From: Bdellovibrio sp.
GTDB taxonomy: Bacteria; Bdellovibrionota; Bdellovibrionia; Bdellovibrionales; Bdellovibrionaceae
Direction: 5' to 3'
Assembly: GCA_013360185.1 (NCBI GenBank)
Contig: JABWCO010000010.1
Coordinates: 1 to 44,533 of the forward strand
Length of the DNA: 44,533 nucleotides
In this document: piece by piece, positions 7,640-14,900 of the stretch
How positions within the stretch are numbered: position 1 is the first letter of the stretch
How the letters are laid out: each line of letters opens with the position of its first letter
Program-made: the position numbers and the translations under genes
The notes under the pieces: model-generated
Told to the model about the DNA's origin: nothing
Database searches by the model: none
The model's input: only the letters and a program-made list of their open reading frames with translations

Positions 7640-7871
7640 TCCCAAAAATGAAGCTTTTTAAATATGGTGTTTCTCAACACTGGATCTGGCGCTGCGCTTT
7701 TTTGGGGTTTAGAGTGTAAGAGTAGTTAGGAATTGAAACGGTATCTCTAAAGAGATTCTGCCGGTGTGAGGAAGTGATAAGTCATGGATTCGCGTCGAAG
7801 AGTCCAAAGCCTTTGGGGAGTATCGTTCGAAACGGGATTTGGTCAAACTGATCGAGTCCCGTTTCCATTTT
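7640..7871 (+). ncRNA. Candidate structured small RNA in an intergenic region
   Basis: The space between the HPF-like terminator and the convergent M14 peptidase gene holds no credible gene. It contains the palindromes ATCTCTAAAGAGAT (near 7742-7756) and CCAAAGCCTTTGG (near 7804-7816), then a terminator hairpin (7829-7865) with a short T run pointing right. A terminator for which no upstream gene exists suggests an independent short transcript starting somewhere in 7640-7740. No convincing promoter was found, so the 5' end is unknown. Confidence 0.35.
7829..7871 (+). terminator. Intrinsic terminator-like hairpin
   Basis: GAAACGGGA (7829-7837) and TCCCGTTTC (7857-7865) form a perfect nine-base-pair stem with a 19-base loop, followed by CATTTTTAAAA. 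The T run favours the plus strand. On the minus strand it might still help end the M14 peptidase transcript. Confidence 0.55.
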
Positions 7872-7882
7872 TAAAAGGTCCG

Positions 7883-8761
7883 CTAGTGATCCAGTGCTAC
7901 CGGCAGAAAACTTGTCGGCTCAGCCGCCGTGTTTTCTTTTACTTTTCCCGCATCAATTTTTACCAAAGTCCCAATGATATCTTGGAGTTTTTCAAACGGT
8001 GCTAAGTTCGGCGGTAAGTTTTCTTTTAATTCCATCGTTAGAACCGGAGTTTGGCGCTCAAGCCACATATAGCGCCCCAAGCTGCCTGGGTAATTACCCA
8101 AAGACCTCCAAGGCAAATAATCAAACTTCGGCGGAGGAGAAACTTTCGGGCCATCGAAATCCAAAACTTTCAGTGGCGTATGCACAGAAACAACAAAGTC
8201 AGGCTGGAAATCTTCGATATGATGAACCGCACATTTTGTTTCTGGCTCACTGGCTGCTTCCGCCCCAGGGAAACGACGCGGATTTGATTTCGTTGTGCGC
8301 TTCCAATTTTCAACAGCGCCGACATCCCAATCTTTGGTTGGAAAATTCCGATTGATATCAATCTTATTGGCATTCGTGCGTGTCTTTAATTTCACCCCGT
8401 CCGGATTTAAAACAGGAACAACACGCCACGAGTTGCGCGGATCGATACTTTCCAAACGTTCCATCCAATAACGTCCCACGGTCCCCGCATGAGTTTCATC
8501 GCCATGAATTAAACTGAAGACTAACACTTTTTTTGCGCCACTCGTCGTGGCCATTTTTTCATAGTGATAGATGGCGCGCCCTTCGGCGCTGACACATCTC
8601 GCATCTACTTTGACCTTGTCACAGGCCTGTTTGAGCAACTTGTCATCTGTTACCCCTGGGAATTTTTTAAGATCGCTGATGCAGTCCTGGGCCGCGTTCG
8701 GAAAATCTGCTTTCGCAGTGAATACGGACAAGACTGACAGAATTATAATGAATGTTTTCAT
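7883..8761 (-). CDS. Secreted M14-family zinc carboxypeptidase, murein peptide amidase-like
   Basis: A zinc carboxypeptidase of about 292 residues. The signal peptide is MKTFIIILSVLSVFTAKA, so the ATG at 8761 is preferred over ATG 8770. Zinc ligands are the HGDE pair (HxxE) in VFSLIHGDETHAG and a later His in FVVSVHTPLKVLDF; RTNANKIDINRNFP carries the substrate-carboxylate arginines and TMELKE the general-base Glu. Layout resembles MpaA, which cleaves the gamma-D-glutamyl-diaminopimelate bond in wall peptides, but MpaA is cytoplasmic and this one is exported, so a periplasmic role on peptidoglycan of self or prey is plausible. It converges on the candidate RNA region. The exact bond cleaved cannot be read from the sequence. 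Confidence 0.82.
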   Translation of the reverse strand: MKTFIIILSVLSVFTAKADFPNAAQDCISDLKKFPGVTDDKLLKQACDKVKVDARCVSAEGRAIYHYEKMATTSGAKKVLVFSLIHGDETHAGTVGRYWMERLESIDPRNSWRVVPVLNPDGVKLKTRTNANKIDINRNFPTKDWDVGAVENWKRTTKSNPRRFPGAEAASEPETKCAVHHIEDFQPDFVVSVHTPLKVLDFDGPKVSPPPKFDYLPWRSLGNYPGSLGRYMWLERQTPVLTMELKENLPPNLAPFEKLQDIIGTLVKIDAGKVKENTAAEPTSFLPVALDH

Positions 8762-8928
8762 ACACCCCATCTTTGTAATCTATTATCCCAGGTCTTTTCT
8801 AACTCTCAAGATGAGAAAGTGGATTTTTTTGCTTCAAGCTGAGAATCCCTATTAATTGACTAAAGTCTTAAAGCCTTTCGTCCGTAATGTAAAGGGTGTG
8901 ACATATTTGGCTCAGTTGGAGGATGTAT

Positions 8929-9150
8929 ATGGTTAATAGAGGCGGCTTTAGTTTTGTAGCGATGCTAGTGATAAATCCCATTGTGATACTATTTTATCAG
9001 AACTGCTCCATGGCCCCGACTAGCTATGCAAACAATACTCCCCCAGCTATCAACAAGCGTGAAATCGCCTCAGAAACGAAAGCTCCAAAACTCGACCTAA
9101 GTAAGGTGGGTTGCGTGGAAAACAAAAAGGAATGCGCTCGCGCCGAATAG
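8929..9150 (+). CDS. Small putative lipoprotein
   Basis: A 73-residue protein starting at ATG 8929, six bases after GGAGG (8918-8922); ATG 8923 is too close to that site. Residues about 8-24 are hydrophobic and end in FYQNC, a non-classical lipobox of the type common in Bdellovibrio lipoproteins, so Cys at about residue 24 may be lipidated. The mature part is short, polar and contains two further Cys residues near the C-terminus. No family is recognised. It stands alone between two intergenic regions. Confidence 0.55.
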   Translation: MVNRGGFSFVAMLVINPIVILFYQNCSMAPTSYANNTPPAINKREIASETKAPKLDLSKVGCVENKKECARAE

Positions 9151-9258
9151 TTATTATTCGTTCTGCGAATATCTGAATTCTTATTATGCCTTTTACTAAT
9201 CTATAAGACCCTTGCTAGAACTGAGTACAAGAAGTCAGTTCGAAACAAGGAGTCTTCT

Positions 9259-9600
9259 ATGAAATCTCTTCTTCTCTCTCTCCTCTCGGTAATTACTTTA
9301 GCTGCCCCTTCGGCTTTTGCCTTTGTCTCTGCTGCAGAAGAAACTTTATTGCTACAAACTTTAAATCAAGCCAGCTCAGCACAAGTGCATTTCGAAAATA
9401 TTCGCTGTTCTGCCCGTAACAGCATGTGCATCTTTAAATTGCAGTTACAACCAGGCGAACGCAAAGCCGGCTGCATGATCGAAGGCTTAAATGCGGCGGC
9501 GGACCTTTACGTTGAAGAGAATATCAATGGAGTTGCGCGTATAAACCTGTCTGCCTATGCCACAGAAGCCTTGCAACAGTGCTTGCGCAGTTTGCGCTAA
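9259..9600 (+). CDS. Small secreted protein of unknown function
   Basis: A 113-residue protein with a good ribosome binding site (AAGGAG at 9247-9252) and a signal peptide (MKSLLLSLLSVITLAAPSAFA, cleavage near residue 21). The mature part of about 90 residues contains four Cys residues (in RCSARNSMC, AGCMIEG and QQCLRS), which could make two disulfides in the periplasm. I do not recognise the fold. It lies before the lexA promoter on the same strand, but the LexA operator in between makes separate control likely. Confidence 0.7.
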   Translation: MKSLLLSLLSVITLAAPSAFAFVSAAEETLLLQTLNQASSAQVHFENIRCSARNSMCIFKLQLQPGERKAGCMIEGLNAAADLYVEENINGVARINLSAYATEALQQCLRSLR

Positions 9601-9655
9601 GATTTGCATAACCCGGCGCACCCAGACCCCCAAAATATTTTAAAATAGTGTCTTG

Positions 9656-9693
9656 ACTTACATATAATTTACACTGTAAGTTCATATGTAAGT
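9656..9693 (+). promoter_or_regulatory. LexA operator over the lexA promoter
   Basis: A perfect TTAC-ACT-GTAA box (9669-9679) sits directly after a consensus -10 TATAAT (9663-9668). It is nested in a longer inverted repeat: ACTTACATAT (9656-9665) and ATATGTAAGT (9684-9693), centred within one base of the inner box. Four half-sites (TTAC at 9658 and 9669; GTAA at 9676 and 9688) are spaced about one helical turn apart on each side. The inner box fits the TTAC-N3-GTAA motif I recall for Bdellovibrio LexA. It implies autorepression of lexA. Confidence 0.85.
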
Positions 9694-9694
9694 T

Positions 9695-10417
9695 ATGACA
9701 AAGAAACAGCCCCTCCCACCCCTGACGCCTAAAGAAAAACGAGTTCTCGAGTTTATCGAGAGCCATATCTTAAGTTCAGGAGTTTCCCCGTCATATCAAG
9801 AAATTAAAGATCACTTTGGTTTGGCCTCGTTCAATTCTGTGCAGAACTATCTGAAGCAGCTGACGAACAAGGGATACATTGAAAATCCTGTGGGCCAAAA
9901 ACGTGCGATCCAGATTCTCCACTCGGCGTCAGCCGTTCAGGACAGTCTGCAATTGAAATCAGTCTCGACGAAGACAGGGTCTCCTCGCTCTCAGCTCCTC
10001 CAGGCTCGTGACGAGATCCTGTCGCTTCCCCTTCTGGGGAAAGTGGCAGCCGGACAACCCATTGAAGCACTTAAACATGACGAATTTGTCGATGTACCAC
10101 CTTCGCTGGTGAAAAACCCTGCGAAATCTTTTGCGCTGAAAGTGCAAGGCGACTCGATGATCGAAGATGGAATTTTCGACGAAGACATCATTCTTATTCA
10201 AAAACAGGAATCTGCCAGCAATGGCGACATCATCGTGGCCACCGTGGAAAACGAGGCCACTGTAAAACGCTTTTACGTGCGTTCCCGCCCAGAAAGCGGC
10301 TCAACTGAGCGCATGGTGGAACTGCGCCCTTCCAATTCAACTATGAAGTCCATGTGGTATTCCCCAGAAGAAGTCTCCATTCGCGGAATCGTTGTCGGTT
10401 TAATTCGCAAGTTCTAA
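9695..10417 (+). CDS. lexA: LexA SOS repressor
   Basis: Repressor of the SOS regulon that cleaves itself when RecA filaments form. The 240-residue product has an N-terminal winged helix (LTPKEKRVLEFIESHI to GYIENPVGQKRAI) and a C-terminal S24 peptidase domain. The Ala119-Gly120 cleavage pair lies in GKVAAGQP, the catalytic Ser154 in GDSMIEDG and the catalytic Lys191 in ENEATVKRF. The linker of about 35 residues between the domains is longer than in E. coli LexA (202 residues). The ATG at 9695 lies immediately after the operator; the leader is very short and no strong Shine-Dalgarno is visible. Control by its own operator is evident. Confidence 0.95.
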   Translation: MTKKQPLPPLTPKEKRVLEFIESHILSSGVSPSYQEIKDHFGLASFNSVQNYLKQLTNKGYIENPVGQKRAIQILHSASAVQDSLQLKSVSTKTGSPRSQLLQARDEILSLPLLGKVAAGQPIEALKHDEFVDVPPSLVKNPAKSFALKVQGDSMIEDGIFDEDIILIQKQESASNGDIIVATVENEATVKRFYVRSRPESGSTERMVELRPSNSTMKSMWYSPEEVSIRGIVVGLIRKF

Positions 10418-10510
10418 TTTTCACTAAATCATTTCTGCTACGGTCGCGTTTTAATTGCGTCCTTCGCTTGTAACTTGAGATTAAGATTTTTACAGCTATC
10501 CTAAGATTGC

Positions 10511-10984
10511 ATGAGCGATGATTTTAAAATTCAAGTAAAGAAAAATTCTGACATGTGCATGGTGTCCCTTTCTGGACGCCTTTCGACGAGCATTCAGTTT
10601 CCAGAAATTATTCACACCAGAAATATTGTCATGGATTGCAGCGCCCTAGAGTCGATTAATTCTTCAGGCGTCAAAGCGTGGATCCACTGGGTTTCAAGTT
10701 TGCGCCAATCCAAAGTGTTTTTAGAAAACTGCCCGCCGTTCATGGTCATTCAATTTGGTCAGGTTGGTGGATTTCTTACGGAAAATATGACCGTGGGTTC
10801 TTTCTTTGTTCCATATTTTTCTGAGGAAACAACAGAAACAAAAAACATTCTGTATCGCAAAGGCACCGAGTATACAGATAACGGCACTGTCAATGGACCC
10901 GAAGTCAAAGACAGTGCTGGCAATGTTATGGAAATCGATGCCATAGAAAGTCAGTACTTTTCTTTTTTAAAGAAGGCCCCATGA
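10511..10984 (+). CDS. STAS-domain protein, putative anti-sigma factor antagonist
   Basis: A 157-residue cytoplasmic protein. Residues about 5-105 follow the STAS pattern: strands MVSLSGRL and NIVMDCSAL, then INSSGVKAWIHWVSSL, where the Ser pair corresponds to the phosphorylatable serine of SpoIIAA/RsbV proteins. The C-terminal 50 residues are polar and not conserved in classical members. The last four bases (ATGA) overlap the start of the HATPase gene, so the two are translationally coupled, as expected for a partner-switch pair. Which sigma factor or other output it governs is not visible in the window. Confidence 0.65.
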   Translation: MSDDFKIQVKKNSDMCMVSLSGRLSTSIQFPEIIHTRNIVMDCSALESINSSGVKAWIHWVSSLRQSKVFLENCPPFMVIQFGQVGGFLTENMTVGSFFVPYFSEETTETKNILYRKGTEYTDNGTVNGPEVKDSAGNVMEIDAIESQYFSFLKKAP

Positions 10985-11865
10985 ATCTGACTGAAAAGTA
11001 TCCTGATATTTTTAAAGTCGAAGAGTTTCCCCGCATTTATGAGCTATTCGGCAGCATTCCCGTCCTTGAATACCCTGCGGAGACTCAACATAAGGATTCG
11101 CTTTCAGAAAATATCTTGGTCGTAAATGACGAGTCTTTGCCAGAGCTTGTTCAGCCAATCTTTTCGCAAAAAGCCTTTCATGTAGTGCGCAAGTCAGCCT
11201 CCCTTTTTCGCCTGGAACTGATTGTTGCTGGATTGATGATTTTAAAACACGAAACGTTTTACAATGATCCCGCCACACTGCTGCTTAAATTTTTTAAACT
11301 GCAACAATCCGGCGACAATATGCAGGTACAACGACACGAAATAAAAAGCACGACAGAAGCTCCTGCGGTACTCTCTGCCTTGCGCGGTGTCTTACCTGTC
11401 AACACAGGCGAAGCCCAAGCCGTTGAAATCGGAATCGTTCTGGATGAGCTGATCAGCAATGCCCTTTTTAACGCGCCCATCGATCGTCATAAAAAACATC
11501 TTTTCAAAGGGCGCAGTCGTGGCGAGGACTTCGCTTTGCCTTCAGGCCATAGTATAATAATACAAATGGCCTCTTCACCCACGCATTTAATGATTTTGGT
11601 GAAAGACAGCTTTGGATCTATTGATGCCGGAGGGCTTTTACGGCGTCTGCGCCAAATTTATTCCGACAATGAACCACCTACACCGCGCGTAGGACTGGGC
11701 GGCGCAGGCTTGGGACTTAAAATGGTTTTGGATCGCGTGGAAAGTTTGTACCTTATGAGTGTTCCTGAAAAATATACTTTCGCGGGCGCTTTAATTCCCC
11801 TGAATAAAGGAATGAAAAAGATGTTCGCCACTCCAAAAAATCTGCACTTGGGTTTATCAACGTAA
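10981..11865 (+). CDS. HATPase-domain protein, putative anti-sigma-factor-type serine kinase
   Basis: A 294-residue protein whose C-terminal half carries the GHKL ATPase motifs: N box in GIVLDELISNALFNAP, G1 in ILVKDSFGSIDAGGL, and G2 in GLGGAGLGLKMVLDRV. There is no dimerisation/phospho-acceptor His segment, so it resembles RsbW/SpoIIAB-like kinases rather than a two-component sensor. The first 120 residues have no recognised domain and may sense a signal or bind a partner. It follows the STAS gene with an ATGA overlap. I infer that it phosphorylates the STAS Ser and sequesters a partner. A long perfect hairpin starts at its stop codon. Confidence 0.68.
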   Translation: MNLTEKYPDIFKVEEFPRIYELFGSIPVLEYPAETQHKDSLSENILVVNDESLPELVQPIFSQKAFHVVRKSASLFRLELIVAGLMILKHETFYNDPATLLLKFFKLQQSGDNMQVQRHEIKSTTEAPAVLSALRGVLPVNTGEAQAVEIGIVLDELISNALFNAPIDRHKKHLFKGRSRGEDFALPSGHSIIIQMASSPTHLMILVKDSFGSIDAGGLLRRLRQIYSDNEPPTPRVGLGGAGLGLKMVLDRVESLYLMSVPEKYTFAGALIPLNKGMKKMFATPKNLHLGLST

Positions 11866-11895
11866 AGAAGCTTCAAAAAATGAAGCTTCTTTACG
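11861..11895. terminator. Long perfect hairpin between convergent genes
   Basis: CGTAAAGAAGCTTCA (11861-11875), loop AAAAA, and TGAAGCTTCTTTACG (11881-11895) give a perfect 15-base-pair stem that includes the stop codon of the HATPase gene. No U-tract follows on either strand, so a bidirectional terminator or 3'-end stabiliser is inferred from position. Confidence 0.6.
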
Positions 11896-11925
11896 TATTA
11901 GATCTTGCGTCGTTGCTGCGCTAAT

Positions 11926-14900
11926 TTAGTATTTACGCATGCATCTGACATAGCCGCCCACCAAGGTTTTGGTCGCCGTACTCTGCGTTGCATTGTCCAT
12001 CCAGATAGTCCACTGGTCCATCGCAGGAGTCCCATACTGCGTAGACTCTGTCGAAGTCCAATAAGGCGAGCCTTGCAAGCCAACAAAACTGGCACGGTTA
12101 GTTCCCAACAATGCCAACTCGTTTAACGCCGGCAAGAACCAATCCGAGTAGCCACCATAGGTCATATTTTCGCAATACTTAGCTGCGTAGGTGTCAGCAT
12201 AGGTTGTCGCCAAGTAACTTGAGTTGGCGCTTCCTGTGATCGCACTCGTGCGCCCTGTCGCTGTCCCATTGGTCCCAAAGCCTTTGGTGACAAAGTCCGC
12301 AGAGTTATTGCAAGTTGGTGTTGCCGAATCGGTACAACCCCCAGGCGTTGTCATGTACTTAGAGCCATTATACGAGCCAACAAAGAGAGCTCCCCCTGGA
12401 CATACCGTGCCTGCCGGTGGATTTCCGGTACAAGGGTTTGAATTCGCAGTCCAAGATGCAGATGCCCCAGATTCATTACCGATATTACCAGCAACGTCTC
12501 GAGCTCGCACTTTGAAGTAATATTGAACACCATCCGTCAATGTCATGCCACTGACTGCGTTGCCAGAACTTAGAGTCACCCAACCTGCCATCACGGCATT
12601 GTCCGATGTTCTAAATACACGAGCCTCATGATACTGAATTCCTGAGCCTCCAGCTCCATCACTGGCAGCTGTCCAACTTAAAACTGGAGAAGTCGTTGCA
12701 GACGCAGGAACCGCACCCACCGTTAAAGATGTCGCCAAACCCGGAGCCGTAGTATCCGCAACCCAGCCGTCACTGACCGCAGAGGCTGAAGTATTTCCGA
12801 CATTGTCTATGGCCACGACTTGGACTTTATAACTCGTATTCGTTAAAAGACTTAACCCTGAAAGAGTCGCACCTGAAGTAAAGTCCACCCAAGAAGAGAC
12901 CGCACTGCTATCAGAGGCTTTAATAACTCGAGCTTGATGTTTGTTCAGTCCACTGTTTGCGTCTGATCCAGAGGTAAACGTAATGACCGGGCTTGATGCC
13001 AAAGATGAAATGGCAACTTGGTCCACAACGCTTGCTGGAGCCACAGGAACAGTGTTGTCTAATTTTGCTGACACGTGAACAATACTGACATTGCCAGCAC
13101 CATCTTGTGCCTGCACATGCAGATAGTAAGTCCCTGAACCAGAGTTCTGCGAGGCCGTGGTAGTGCCTGCAAAAACCCCCGTCGGAGTTGTGTTCGAAAC
13201 AGTATCCACAACAAAACGGTAGCTACAAGTTTCACTGCATCCCCAGGTCCACGTTTTAGTTTTCAACCAAGTTGCATCATTGCTTAGGCCAGTAATCGTT
13301 GGTGCAACACTGTCGTAAGTACGAGTCAGATTCACAGCCGCAGTATTTAAATTTCCTGCAGAGTCAGAAGCCACGCCTGCCGCAACAGCCACAGTCACCA
13401 AGCCCTGTCCTGCGGGAGTCACTGTAAACGAATACGTAGTGCCCGAGCCACTCAAAGACGACGCGGTTCCGTTTGTGACGTTAATATCTGCTAATGCAAA
13501 ACCAGTTACAGATTCTGAAAAGGTTGCCGTTACAGAAATTGTTGCGGAATTAAATTCTGCTGCTGCGGCACTTGATAAAACAAGTGATGGCTGAACACTG
13601 TCATATGTACGCGTTAAATTTGTGGCTGCCGTGTTTCCGTTGGAAGCCACGTCGAAAGCCACACCACTGGCCACAGCGACCGTCACAAGTCCTTGCCCCG
13701 CAGGAGTTACGGTAAAGGTGTAGGTTGTACCAGAGCCCGCAAAACCAGACACACTTCCATTCGTCACACCAACGTCTGCCGCATCAAAACCGGTCACAGC
13801 TTCATCAAATGTCGCAGTTACTGAAATTGAAGCGGTGTTAAAGACACTCGGCGCGGCACTTGATAAAATCAAGGTCGGAGGACCAGAGTCATATATTCTG
13901 TCAAGATCCGTTGCCGCCGTATTAGAATTCCCCGCAGGATCTGTCACCACACCCGCACCCGCAGATACAATCACTTGACCTTGAGTAGAAGGAGTCACAA
14001 CAAAACTATAAGTAGCTCCAGAACCACTTAAGCTAGAAGCTGTGCCATTCACAATCGCAACATCGGCTAGGGAGAATCCAACAACCGGTTCACTGAATGT
14101 CGCGGTCACAACAATCGAAGAAGTTCCAAAATAGGCCGGCGCTGGCGTCGTCAAAACTAAGCTGGGCGCCGTCACATCATAGCTTAAATTCAAAGTGCTT
14201 GCTGCAGTGCTTTGATTACCCGCAGGATCCACCGCCGCAGCCGCATCCACGGCCACTGTGATGGGACCTTCCGCCGTCGGAGTCAGGGTAAAAGAATATG
14301 AAGCCCCCGTACCAACCAAACTTGAGGCCGTACCGTTGGTGACGACGATATCACTTAAAGCAAAGCCTGAGACACTTTCAGAAAAAGTTGCTGTCACTGT
14401 GACCGTAGAAGTATTAAAAGCAGAAGAGGCTGTTGATAACACCAACGAAGGCTGAAGAGAATCGTAAGTACGAGTTAAGTTCGTCGCAGCTGTGTTGTCG
14501 TTATTTGCGGCATCTTTAGCAACGGCCGCAGCCACCGCGACCGTGACCAAGCCTTGGCCTGAAGGTGTCACCGTAAAAGTATAACTGTCACCAGAGCCCG
14601 TCAAAGATGACGCTGTTCCATTAGTCACAACGATATCGCCTAAAGTAAACCCTGTTACAGCTTCGCTAAAGGCTGCATTGACGTTGAAGTTTGCCGTATT
14701 AAAGTTTAGTGGCGCCGTCGTGGATAAAACCAAAGAAGGTCCGTCACCATCGTAAACTCTGACCAAATCAACAGCCGCGGTATTGCCGTTACCAGCAGAG
14801 TCCGCTGCTGCACTTGCGCCTACAGCCAAGCGCACTGTTCCTGGAGATGCCGGAGCCACGTTAAAGGTGTAAGTAGTTCCCGATCCCGCTAACGCTGAAA

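Noticed and set aside
7784-8005. 73-codon plus-strand frame between the HPF-like and M14 genes
   Set aside because: It runs into the M14 gene in antisense, has no ribosome binding site and contains the terminator hairpin.
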